NCBI GenBank assembly: GCA_029204225.1
Contig: CM055102.1
Location: forward strand, 24,027,390 to 24,091,389
Direction: 5' to 3'
Source: Diphasiastrum complanatum
Taxonomy: Eukaryota; Streptophyta; Lycopodiopsida; Lycopodiales; Lycopodiaceae
DNA: 64,000 bases
The notes under the pieces are model-generated. The model worked only from the letters and a program-made list of their open reading frames with translations. It searched no databases and was not told the origin of the DNA. A program made the position numbers and the translations under genes. This document shows, in pieces, positions 23,870-34,037 of this stretch (positions within the stretch are counted from its first letter, which is position 1; each line of letters opens with the position of its first letter).

Positions 23870-24085
23870 TTAAATAGGCACTCACGAGACAGTGAGAGAG
23901 CCAGTGAGAGGGGGTGAGAGGCATTGTGAGAAGCTGTGAGGGAGAGCCAGTGGGAGGCTGTGAGAGAGAGGCATTGTGAGAGGCTGTGTGACAGACCGAG
24001 GGAGAGGCTGTGAGAGGGGGGCTGTGAGAGAGCCAGTGAGAGCCATTGAGAGGCTGTGAGAGGCTGTGAGGGTCATTTCGAGCAA
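23870..24085 (+). promoter_or_regulatory. Promoter and CTGTGAGAG repeat leader of the hAT second gene (hAT-1)
   Basis: A TATA-like TTAAATAGGCACTCAC at 23870 is followed by many copies of GGCTGTGAGAG / CAGTGAGAG up to the ORF at 24100. The other copies have ATAAATAGGCACTCA at the equivalent place (47854 downward, minus strand), which supports a conserved promoter. The repeats could also be subterminal transposase-binding sites. Confidence 0.55.
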
Positions 24086-24099
24086 CAGGGTGTCGTGAG

Positions 24100-24390
24100 A
24101 TGGCGGAGGGCGAAGCCAGGAGGAAGCTCGAGGAAGATGTCCGAAGGCACAATGAAAGGCATCGGAACCAAGAAGCAGACATTGCAGAGATGCTGCGAGA
24201 GACTCGGCAGAGACACCCAGAGCTGCAGATCCCCGCCCCCGCTGTGGCCCTCGCCCCCGCTGTCGAGCTGGATTTGGATGAGCAGATCGGAATGAACTTC
24301 ACACGACGACAGCTCATCATGGTCAGGGAAAGGGCTGCCTGCCGTCGGGCTGACCAGGAGGCAGCTCAGGCTAATCGGGAGGCAGAGTGA
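24100..24390 (+). CDS. hAT second gene (hAT-1 copy): coiled-coil protein
   Basis: 96 codons beginning MAEGEARRKLEEDVRRHNER. It is highly charged and predicted helical: residues 3-45 coiled coil, then a short Pro/Ala linker, then ELDLDEQIGMNFTRRQLIMV and a second Arg/Ala-rich helix. A TGA at 24388 cuts it short relative to the copy at 47309, which continues for about 20 acidic residues. It is convergent with the transposase and conserved between the two copies in the same reading frame. I do not recognise the family and propose no function. Confidence 0.6.
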   Translation: MAEGEARRKLEEDVRRHNERHRNQEADIAEMLRETRQRHPELQIPAPAVALAPAVELDLDEQIGMNFTRRQLIMVRERAACRRADQEAAQANREAE

Positions 24391-24402
24391 GCGACAGAAC
24401 AA

Positions 24403-24941
24403 TGCACCTGACGAGGGCGAGGAGTCTGTGGAGCATCCGTAGAAATGTTTAGCATAGATGGGGTCTAGCCGTATGTGGCTGACTGTTGTTATTTAATGTT
24501 CATCAGTAGATGAGGCAGTATTTAGTGTCTGGCATGGTGTAAAGAACAGCCCCAGCCGTATGCGGCGGGAATACGTATTGTAGTTTTGATACATCTGTTG
24601 AATTAATGTACGGTGTGTTTTTTGTGCAATGCGTGCCTTGTGTATTGCAATCTGATGTATGTGATTATGAAATGCCATCAGGGGGGTCGTATTTCTGTGT
24701 TCTGCATATGCTCTCAAACTCTGTACTGAAAACTAATTGAAAACACGCACACACCATTTGAAGTAAAACTGCAAGTAGAACATCACAATTACAAATTGAC
24801 AAATACACATTGTGCAGTGAATAGAATACGTCCAACACCAAATATAATATGAAGATTGGTCTGAATACAACGTTCGACCATCTGGCCGCCAAACATGGAA
24901 CATGATATCAAACTGCTAAAAATAAAATGACGGAGCTACAA
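24403..24941. other. Intergenic space between the two convergent hAT genes
   Basis: AT-rich sequence that would hold both 3' untranslated regions. No coding signature was seen; the equivalent stretch in hAT-6 is 46786-47308. Confidence 0.5.
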
Positions 24942-27900
24942 TCAATGCTCTGCCTCAAACTCAGATGAATGCTCCGGAGACAACTCAGGGCCCCGAGCTG
25001 ACTCTCGCAACTGATATCTATGTCTGTCTGGTACTGGCATGGGCTGTGTATCCGAGGGGGAAGAGTCGTCATCCTCATCCTCCCAATCTGCCTCCGCATC
25101 AGCCCCCAAGCAGGCTAAACCAATAACACCTGCTGCAGCTGGCTGTAATACAGCACCTCTACCAGCAACTGGAGCCCTGCGAGGTCGTCCTCTCTTCCCT
25201 GGCAGTTTCTGTGCCCTGCCTTTCTTGTTCGGTGCACCCTTGGGCCTTCCTGGCCTCTTGCGGACGAGGGGAGCCGTCAATGCCTCATCACCCCCATGCA
25301 GATCACCTGGCTGACTAGGCTGAGCCCAAGCTGCGGCCGGCTGGGATAGAGTAGCCAAAGATGGGTGTCCCTGTGCAGCTGATAGTGGAGGATAGGTCCG
25401 AGGAGTGTGTGCCCGTGGGCCTGCTGCTGGTGGAGGAACTAGATGTGGAGGGGCCGTCCCTGTAGGAGGCAAGTACAGCGGCGATAAGTACTGAAAGGGG
25501 CGCTGTGGTGGACGGTACTGGTACATCCTGGGTGCTGCCAAAGGAGGAGGATGTGCTGTGGGTGCTGCCAAAGGAGGAGCCGGTGCCGTTGGTGCTGCCA
25601 ATGGAGGAGGATGTGTCGTGGGTGCTGCCACTGGAGGAGCGTCTGTAGATGTGGGTGCTGCAAGAGAAGATTTGGGCACAGATGGTGGCCTGCCATGGAG
25701 ACCTGCTGCTGCAAAAGTGGATGGCGATGAAGGGGCTGCAGGCCTCAACGGTATCGGTGGCACTGGAGGTGCTGTGCGGCGCACATACACCCTCTGAGGA
25801 ACTGGAGGAATTGCAGGCACCTCGTGTAGCTGCTCTGGCTGAGACTCTGTGTAGGGCATGCTGGCTAGAGAGGATGGGGGTGCCCTGACGCTCGGCATCT
25901 GCTGGGCCTCTGAATCCAAGTCTGCAATCAAGTCGTCCAGCTCGGCATCCGAATACAAATGGTCTGGGCTCTGGGACTCATCATGAGCACCATCCTTGGG
26001 AACATCCCGTGCCTCATCCTGTGCACCATGCAGACCCGACATGGCCTCCCAATCGGTACAATCAAAGTCATCTGGTGACTCCCCTAGTGTGTTGTCATAG
26101 AAATGCCTGTGGCTCTGTGATGCACGCATCCAAGCAGCTGCGGAAGGTAAACCCAAATTAGTCTGCCCCCTATCAAGAGCCTCCTCCATCATATCAACAT
26201 AAGAAGGTATGCCACTGGCCCCCCCTGTGTGCCCTGCCCGTCTCCCGGTATAATCTGTGGCATGTGTCCCACCTCTACCACGTGATGCACCTATGACCCC
26301 TGCTCTAGGCGTGTGCCCAACACCTGTATCATATGCCTCATCCCGCTCTGATCTGGCGAACACAACCCGAATAGGCTCATCCTCATCCTGATCATCCTCT
26401 GACACTGGCTCATCTGCCTCGTACAATGGGGGCTCTCTGTGCTCAAGCCCAAGCTCTCTCTCTCTCATCTCGGCAAGCTCCCTCTCTCTCTCTGCCATCA
26501 ACTGTGTGCCCAGGTCATCTGCAGGCATGGGATGGGTGCTGTCCGTAGGCAAGTCAACCTGGCGCTCCAAATCGGATATCTTCGTCTACAAGGTTTAAAA
26601 TTGGCATGTCAGAGAAACAACTCTATCAAGAAATGAAACCAACATACCAGGAGTCAACCAACATGCTATGAAAGGTTAGCTTATCACCTGCAATGCGCTC
26701 GTAATGGTTGGAAGTCTCCTGGCGAGACGTGCGTTGGTGCTACAGAACACCAACCGCTCCAACTGACTCACTGACAACCGGTTTCTTCTCCTTGTGTGAA
26801 TGAGTGCCCATGTGCTCCAATTATGCTCACACACGGAGGCAGCAGAATCCTGTGGTGCGTGCATTGAAATACTTCAGCACATTGTCTTCAACGAAACACA
26901 ACAATGGAGGATAAAATGAGATGCATACCTGAGAAAGGACACGCAGTGCAAGACGCTGTATAGATGGGTATGTGCTACCGAACATGGTTCACCAGGTAAT
27001 GGGTAGCTGGCTCCTCTCTGGATCCTGAGCAGCCGGGTGGCCGAATGTGCCCATGCCGAAACGAAATGCAGCGAGCTCCTCCATGAGCCTGATAGGATCC
27101 AAACCTATGTGTGGACCCACTCTGTGAATGTACTGAAGCCAATCGGCCTCGAGCTCCCTGTCTGCGATCTGTGTCGGAGAGAGGAAGAGGGGATGCAGCA
27201 TGTGTGCAACGCTGTGGATACTCCTGTGGAAGTAGTTCCACCGCGTCTCCCAGATGAACTTCAGCTCGGTCATCCTGCAGGTGAGAGGCATGTGGTGTAG
27301 GGCACTACGAAAAAACGTAACATTGACAGAAAAACAAACTAGCAAACACTGAAAAGATAAAGAACAATTACAACACTGTACCGCTTACCTCTCTGGCTGC
27401 AAGATGGGCAGCTGCAGGAACTGTCCAATCCGGTCCATGAGCTCATACACCAGTCCAAGTGTCGACCCCTCGCTGTCAGCCATGCGGAGCACAATGTAGA
27501 GTGGTCGAAGCAGTCCTGACAATCTCTGTGCATCCCTCCAGAACTGGCCTCCCCTCACCGTGGAAGAAAAGTGCTCCCCATCCTCAGTGCGCGGAAATGT
27601 ACTGGCAACCATCTGTAGAAGCTACGCCCTGCACCTGATCAGACGGTCGATGACCACCAAGTCGAATGCAAAGCGCGTGGGGGCTGGCTTACGGAGGTCC
27701 AGATGGCTGAACACCCAGAACATGGCAAGAACACGCCTCTTTCTGGTGGCAAAAGTCACCAGGAAGAGGGCCTCCCGGACGATGGCTCTAACCCAGGGAA
27801 GTGCTCCAATGTCCCCCATCAGAAGGTCTATGTCGTGGGCTGCACAGGGGGTATGAACAATATGAGGGAACTCGGCCTCTAGCAGTACACCCATCTGAAT

Positions 27901-28974
27901 GCAGTTTGTGGCATTGTCCGTCACCACCGTGACGACATGCTGTGGGCCTATGGCTAGGATGGAGGACCTGATGACATCAAACATGAACTCTACAGATATG
28001 ACTCTCCCCCCCCTGCTACAATCCATTGCCCTCAGAAATTGTGTGCCCATGCAGCTGGAGACCAGTATGTTGAGGATCGGCCTCCTCCTGACATCTGTCC
28101 AGCCATCGGACATGATGCTGCAACCGTAAGTGGCCCAGTGTCGACACAGAGGCTCCATCTCTCTAGATAAGGACTCGACCCTATCCCTCAGCATGTGTGT
28201 GCGGACAACCTCTAAACTAGGGACTCTCCAGCTAGGGCTGATAGACTGTGCAAGGCGAAAGGCCCTTCTGAAGGGCTCAGAGTCGGTGATGGCAAAGGGC
28301 AGGTTCAGCTCGTAAACCAGACTGGCCACGGCCTGTGTGGCCTCTCTGTCCATGTGCGGCTGATGCGCGCCGCGAATGGTCTGCTGTACGAGGGCTCTCC
28401 CTGGTGGGCGACGGGTGGTGGACCTCCAGCACGGTGCACCAACCGTGATGGGAATGGACGATGACGCGACAGGCTGGGCGCTGGTGGATGCATCGGCTGT
28501 AGACGTGGAATGGGGAGAGTGGGATGCACTGGCAGGGATGGGTGCAGCAGCATAGGTGGGGTGCACTGGTGGAGGGGCAACATCTGGCATGGGGTACAAA
28601 AACTGCTGGCTGAGGAGGTCATCCGGATGGGAAGGGAAGGAAGAAGGGATCTCTTCCACATCCTCGAAGGCCCGCCCAGTACCATCCTGGGCCTCCTCGG
28701 GTGGCGGAGAGTCCATGAGAAAGTCGTAGACTGGTGGAGTGCAAGCAACAGTGGGTGGTGGTGGAACCGCAGTGGCAACTGGCGGACGCGATGGGACGGG
28801 GTCCACCGGAATCTGAGCAGATGGGGGTGCGTGAGGCAGAACTGTCTGATGGGCAAAGGGACCGGAGGAGGATGCACTCCCTCTCCTCGTGCGTGCCAGC
28901 CAAGCAGGCAGCAACTCTGGGTTAGTCACATAAGGAGCGGTGCAAAATCGGAGAACGCCCTCCGAAATGGTGGA
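24942..28974 (-). pseudogene. hAT-1 transposase (DUF659 / hAT dimerisation), N-terminally truncated
   Basis: Exons 28974-27389, 27274-26929, 26849-26688 and 26585-24942 join in frame with GT-AG introns of 114, 79 and 102 bp. Exon 1 carries a proline-rich region and the DUF659 RNase-H-like core (SIMSDGWTDVRRRPILN, VVTVVTDNATNCIQ, HTPCAAHDIDLL). Exons 2 and 3 carry the hAT C-terminal dimerisation domain (WWTMFGSTYPSIQRLA, then HNWSTWALIHTRRRNRL). Exon 4 (about 547 residues) is a low-complexity Pro/Ala extension with 12-residue repeats (HPPPLAAPTA) and AT-hook cores KRPGRPKG and RGRPRRA. A CAG-to-TAG stop at about 27620 and the lost BED finger disable it. Confidence 0.87.
25530..25665. repeat. 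36-bp coding minisatellite in the transposase tail
   Basis: Four to five copies of a GGAGGAGGATGTGCTGTGGG-like unit encode Pro/Ala repeats on the minus strand. It is absent from the equivalent exon of hAT-6, so this tail varies in length. Confidence 0.7.
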
Positions 28975-29003
28975 CCGCGGTACCCAGTACCGCAGGACCT
29001 ATG

Positions 29004-29021
29004 ATATATATATACATATAT
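29004..29021. repeat. (TA)n junction between hAT-1 and hAT-2
   Basis: Short TA repeat with CTATGA on its left and TCATAG on its right, so first ends of two elements face each other here. Confidence 0.85.
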
Positions 29022-30331
29022 CATAGATCCAGCGGTACCAGGATCCGCGGATCCACTGTGGTACCGCGGATCCATACTGATCCACGGTACCACAATATTT
29101 AATATTTCTATTATCTAATATATTAATATATTCTTTTTTACCCTAATTCCCCCCCCCCCCCCCCCCCCTCGCTTCATCTCTCTCCCTGCCCATCGCGCTG
29201 CTGTCCGCGCCCTCTTCCTGATGTCCTCGCCCACTCTGCTGTCCGCGCACTCCTCGCCATCATACTGTATTTGCGTTGTAGAGATCGCTTCCGCCCCTGC
29301 TACTGCTACGTCGGCCGTTGCTGTGGATTTTCTAGCCTTCCGCCTCCTATTGCACTCACGATCATGTCTGCCTTTTTTCCCCAGTTCCCTCTACAGAAAT
29401 GGTGCATTCCAACCTTGTCGATTTGTGGGGCGAGGTGGACATTGTCAGGCGGGTTCCCGACAAGTCCAACAAGTCCGGTGCAAAGATTGTGCGCTGTCGA
29501 TATTGCCTGGTTGAGTTCAGTGCCACCCTCACTTGCCTTAAAGGCCACCTACTCAGCGCACGCGCCAAAAATGGTGGCACACTGAATGCTGTCCCCTGTG
29601 CCAGCATGTCCGTTCCCGTCAGGCAGTGACTTCTAAACACCTACGGGCCACGTCTTGTGGCAGGGGAGAACACCATTTCGGAGGGTATTCTTCGGTTTTG
29701 GACTGTGCCTTATGTGGTTGACCCCGAGTTGCTGCCTGCTTGGCTGGCACGCACGAGGAGAGGGAGTGCATCCTCGTCCAGTCCCCTTGTCTCTCACCCC
29801 CCTCAGACAGTTCCGCCACACGCACCCCCATCTGCACCCATTCCGGTGGATCCCGTCCCATCTCGTCCGCCAGTTGCCACTGCGGTTCCACCACCACCTA
29901 CTGTTGCTCCCACTCCCCCAGTTTACGACTTTCTCATGGACTCTCCACAGCCCGAGCAGGAGCAAGCCCAGGATGCCAGTGACGAGGCCTTCCAGGATGT
30001 TGAGGAGATCCCTTCCTCCCTCCCTTGCATCCGGATGACCTCCCTAGCCAGCAGTTTTCGTATCCCATGCCAGATGTCCCCCCTCCACCAGTGCACCCCA
30101 CTTATGTTGCTGCACCCATCCCTGGCAGTGCATCCCACTCTCCCCATTCCACGTCTAGAGCTGATGCATCTACTAGTGCCCAGCCTGTCGCGTCATCATC
30201 CATTCCCGTCACGTTTGGTGCACCATGCTGGAGGTCCGCTACCCGTCGCCCAGCTGGGAGAGTTCTTAGGCAGCAGAGCATTCGCGACGCGCATCAGCCA
30301 CACATGGACAAAGAGGCCACACAGGCCGTGG
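29021..30331 (+). mobile_element. hAT-2: 5' part of a hAT copy
   Basis: Starts TCATAGATCCAGCGGTACC with a GGTACC/GGATCC array (to 29095), then an A/T and poly-C leader. The transposase ATG is at 29399. The copy ends abruptly at 30331, where the Gypsy LTR begins; its 3' half is gone. Confidence 0.82.
29399..30331 (+). pseudogene. hAT-2 transposase N-terminus with BED finger
   Basis: MVHSNLVDLWGEVDIVRRV opens a BED zinc finger (IVRCRYCLVEF, then LKGHLL). An in-frame TGA stops it at 29627; the frame continues as LLNTYGPRLVAGENTISEG, the proline-rich region and HQPHMDKEATQAV. A frameshift lies near 30015. The ATG context and finger match hAT-3 and hAT-4. Confidence 0.85.
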
Positions 30332-32050
30332 TGTAATAGATCCTAACACCACAGTAGGGCAAACACTAACTGATCCACCCAAACATGCCTACTCCCTGAT
30401 ATAGTGTAAGCCCCTCCTAGCCCAGTGTGAGGACTGGTAGCATGCATGTGCCAAGTGTCGGCCACGTGGCACTGACGTGGCCGACTGCACGTCGGGACCC
30501 AATTGGGGGCCCTGTTCTGCTGACAGGTTCCCTAGACTGTGTTAGGCCCGCCGCCATAGCTATGGACTGTGCTGGGGCACACTACTCACACTGTCTTGCC
30601 CTGTTGGTCGTGTACGCTGGACACGACCCTGACTATGGTATCTGACCCATCTGTGTTCTCTAGGGTTCGGCACCGGTCACGAGCTCGTAACACCGTACAT
30701 CAACATAAATGGGCTGTATCCCATAGCTGAATGTTTGGTACTGTTGTAAGCAAACTCTAATATCGAGAGATGCTCCTCCGAATTAGTCTGCTTCTTGCTG
30801 ACGTATGCACGAAGCATATCCTCCAGCACCTGATTTACCCTCTCTTTTTGACCCTCCGTCTATGGATGGTCGGTGGTACTGATATTAAGTTTAGTATGGA
30901 GATGATGGAATACTGCCCTCCAAAAATTTCCATTAAACTTATTGTCCCGGTTGCTGACTATGCCGAAAGGTAGACCGTACAATTTAAATAGCCCGTCTAC
31001 AAACAACCTTGCTAACTCTGGAGCTCTAACGGTTGTTTTGGTCAGAATAAAATGAGCCATTTTAGTCAAACGGTCAACTGTGCTATAAAATCCATGGAGA
31101 TACTCTCCCATTTACCAGCTGGTATTTCTAAGGGATGCAACAACCCTCCTGCCTTTAAACGCTCTGCTTTATTTACTTGACATTTCTGGCAACTGGTTAC
31201 ATACTGGTGGACGTCCTTTTTCATACTGGGCCAGAAAAATTGCCTACGAAGAAGCTCATAGGTCTTCTGTATGCCTGGGTGTCCCGCGCTAGGATTGTCA
31301 TGACATTCATATAGGACCTGCTGCCTATAATCCTCTGAATTGGGGACACATACTCTATCTCTATAGAGCAAGTACTCATCCTGAATGGAATACTGTTTCC
31401 ATTTCAATCCTTGAGTCAACTGACCCTCAACCACTGGGGTTTGCTTGGGTAATACAGGCTCAGAATCCTCAACGTCATCTGACGACGTATACTCGGACTC
31501 ATCATCATCCTCAACGGAAGCTGCCGTATTCTTGGATGAGCTGGCACCAGCCCCGGGAACTGGTTCTGGAGTCTGTAACTGTCTGTTCTGGACTGAGTTC
31601 CAGATAATAGAGAAGAATGCATCATGCTGGCATTTCCCTCTCAAGGACTCGAGTAACTCATTACGAATCTGAGTAAAACTCAGCTCGTTTATCATAGCAT
31701 TCTGCTAAGGGCATCTGCTACTGTATTGAATTTTCCGCGCCTATATCTGATAGACATGTCAAACTCTTGCATCAACTCTGCCCAACGAGCTTTCCGACCT
31801 CTAAGCTCAGGTTGATTGCAAAGGTATCTGAGACTCTCATGGTCTGTCAGGACCTCAAAGTTGGCACCATACAAATAATGCCTCCAAGTCTTAAGGGCAT
31901 GGACTATAGAAAAGAGTTCCTTTTCATAGGCACTGTACCTAGTCTGAGCTGGCTCGAGTTTTTTACTCTCGAACGCAACTGGTCGTCCATCCTGAGTTAG
32001 CACAGCACCAACTGCAAAGTCGCTAGCATCTGTTTTGACCACAAATGGTT
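30332..32050 (-). mobile_element. Gypsy fragment: LTR fused to part of pol
   Basis: 30332-30692 is an LTR of the intact chromovirus family. It is joined directly to sequence matching 38206-39601 of the intact element, so the stop, polypurine tract and chromodomain end are deleted. Within pol a further stretch of about 51 bases (corresponding to 38591-38641) is missing. The fragment ends at 32050 inside RNase H, fused to hAT-3. Confidence 0.9.
30860..32050 (-). pseudogene. Gypsy pol fragment: RNase H to integrase
   Basis: Frames cover [16 protein letters not shown] (RNase H), the acidic linker, the integrase zinc finger ([18 protein letters not shown] to CQKCQVNK) and part of the DDE core (MDFIAQL, then VSNRDNKFN). 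They are broken by a frameshift at about 31690 and by the internal deletion. It is nearly identical to the intact copy at 37593-42371. Confidence 0.88.
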
Positions 32051-32965
32051 GCAACCGTAAGTGGCCCAGTGGCGACGCAGAGGCTCCATCTCTCTAGACA
32101 AGGACTCGACCCTATCCCTCAGCATGTGTGCGCGGACAACCTCTGAACTAGGGACTCTCCAGCTAGGGCTGACAGATTGTGCAAGGCGGAAAGCCCTTTT
32201 GAAGGGCTCAGAGTCGGTCATGGCAAAGGGCAGGTTCAGCTCGTAAATCAGACTGGCCATGGCCTGTGTGGCCTCTCTGTCCATGTGCGGCTGATGCACG
32301 CCGCGCATGGGGTACGAAAACTGCTGGCTGAGGAGGTCATCCAGATGGGAAGGGAAGGAAGAAGGGATCTCTTCCACATCCTCGAAGGCCCGCCCAATAG
32401 CATCCTGGGCCTGCTCGGGTGGCAGAGAGTCCATGAGAAAGTCGTACACTGGTGGAGTGCGAGCAACAGTGGGTGGTGGTGGAACCGCAGTGGCAACTGG
32501 CGGACGCGATGGGATGGGATCCACCGGAATCTGAGCAGATGGGGGTGCGTGAGGCAGAACTGTCTGAGGGGCAAAGGGACCGGAGGAGGATGCACTCCCT
32601 CTCCTCGTGCGTGCCAGCCAAGCAGGCAGCAACTCTGGGTCAGCCACATAAGGAGCGGTGCAAAATCGGAGAATGCCCTCCGAAATGGTGTTCTCCCCTG
32701 CCACAATGAGCCGCGGCCCATAGGTGTCCAGTAGTCGCTGCCTGTCGGGGACGGTCATGCTGCCACAAGGGGCAGCATTCAAGGTGGCACCATTTTTGGC
32801 ATGTGCACCGAGCAGATGGCCTTTATGGCGAGTGAGGGATGCAGCAAACTCGACGAGACAGTATCGGCAGCGCACGATCTTCTGACCGGTCTTGTTGGCC
32901 TTGTCGGCAACCCGCCTGACAATGTCTACCTCGTCCCACAGACCGGAAAGGTCAGATTGCACCAT
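32051..32965 (-). pseudogene. hAT-3 transposase N-terminus
   Basis: Begins MVQSDLSGLWDEVDIVRRV with an intact BED finger (IVRCRYCLVEF, HKGHLLG). The proline-rich region is shortened by a clean in-frame deletion (SYPM joined to RGVHQPHMD). The frame continues to RRHWATYGC and then reads into antisense Gypsy sequence, so no DUF659 core remains. Confidence 0.87.
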
Positions 32966-33321
32966 TGCAGATGAAATGTGGGATGGATTGCTGGAAAAAA
33001 TACAGCAGGGTTCACTGTTGGAGAGATGCTAAAAATGGGCGAAGGCAGGGCGAAGCAAGTCAGATGCAAGGCAAGGCGTTGCACGGGCGAAGGGCGACGC
33101 AAGGAATCAGAAGGCAGGTAGGCAAAAACAACAGCGATGGCAGGGCGGAGGAGGGCGCAAAAAAATTTGAGCTGAAATGCGAGGGGGGCGGGTAGGTTTA
33201 GGTAAATTTTTTTTTTTAAAAATATTAAATAATAAAAATATTATTATATTGTGGTACCGCGGTACCAGTACGGTCCCGCGGTACCGGGATCCGTGGTACC
33301 CAGTACCGCGGGACCATATAT
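32051..33321 (-). mobile_element. hAT-3: 5' part of a hAT copy fused to Gypsy pol
   Basis: The first end lies at the right (GGTACCGC array 33253-33321), followed leftward by the leader and the transposase ATG at 32965. The copy stops at 32051 in the Gypsy fragment. There is no second end. Confidence 0.82.
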
Positions 33322-33455
33322 CCAGCGGTACCAGGATCCGCGGATCTCGGTACCGCGGATCCATATTGATCCGCGGTACCATAATATATAATATATATAT
33401 ATATATATATTTTTTTTATAGTTTTTTTAATTTAAAAAAAAACAAAATAAAATCA
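33322..33455. repeat. Residual hAT first end and (TA)n
   Basis: TCCAGCGGTACCAGGATCCG and following palindromic words resemble the first end of hAT-2, then run into (TA)n and A/T sequence without a gene. It is probably the stump of a deleted copy. Confidence 0.6.
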
Positions 33456-33918
33456 AGTGGGCAATATGGGTATCAGCTTGAAGCTGTTGACAAGAGCAGT
33501 GCATTTATACAGGTTGCCGGTTCTGACGAGAGCGAACAGCTAAAGGACCAAGGGGATGCAAAACACCAAAAAGTGTGTTTTCGCTCAGGGAGTCAAACCG
33601 CCCCCCGGACCCCCTGTTTCTCGGGGGGCTACCGCCCCCCGAACCCCCCAAGACTTGCTGCTATATAGAAACTGTAATCTAGCCATCTCATAACCATCAT
33701 GGTCTCACAGTAGACCCTATACTAACAACCGTGCTCAGTAATGGCTTCTCCTCATAACGGGGGCCTTACAGATCTGAGCTCACGGTTAACTAGTGACTAC
33801 TAAACTGAGAGGTGCATTATTTAGTTGTCTAACACAATTTGTAGCTGAAAGCACCGGCAACCTGCATAAATGCACTGCTCTCGTCAAGAGCTTCAAGCTG
33901 ATACCCATATTGCCCACT
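33456..33918. mobile_element. Fold-back (long-TIR) element, 463 bp
   Basis: Arms 33456-33520 and 33854-33918 are 65-bp inverted repeats with three mismatches, beginning AGTGGGCAATATGGGTATCA. The centre contains a C/G-run palindromic segment (33600-33655) and no coding frame. The A/T-rich flanks hide any target duplication. I do not recognise the family. Confidence 0.85.
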
Positions 33919-33984
33919 AAATTTTAAAAAAGAAAAAAAAGAAAAAAAAATTTAAAAAAAAAATTAAAAAATGGTGCCGCCCTG

Positions 33985-33986
<2 letters not shown>

Positions 33987-34035
<49 letters not shown>
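33987..34035. repeat. (TA)n junction left of hAT-4
   Basis: About 48 bases of TA repeat, preceded by a short GGTGCCGCCCTGG remnant of another second end and followed by TCATAG. Confidence 0.85.

Positions 34036-34037
<2 letters not shown>

Larger units (their letters stand above)
23372..29004 (-). mobile_element. hAT-1: long hAT element with transposase and second gene
   Basis: Bounded at the left by TCATAGTGGCACGTGG plus a GGTACCGC array (second end) and at the right by GGACCTATGA (first end), both touching (TA)n. It carries a four-exon transposase on the minus strand (24942-28974) and a convergent small gene on the plus strand (24100-24390). The first end is cut short: only about 30 bases of array precede the transposase, and the BED-finger N-terminus has been deleted. 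Confidence 0.85.

Noticed and set aside
28510-29004. 164-codon plus-strand frame
   Set aside because: Antisense to the hAT transposase exon; the same shadow appears at 35269-35772 and 32177-32734.
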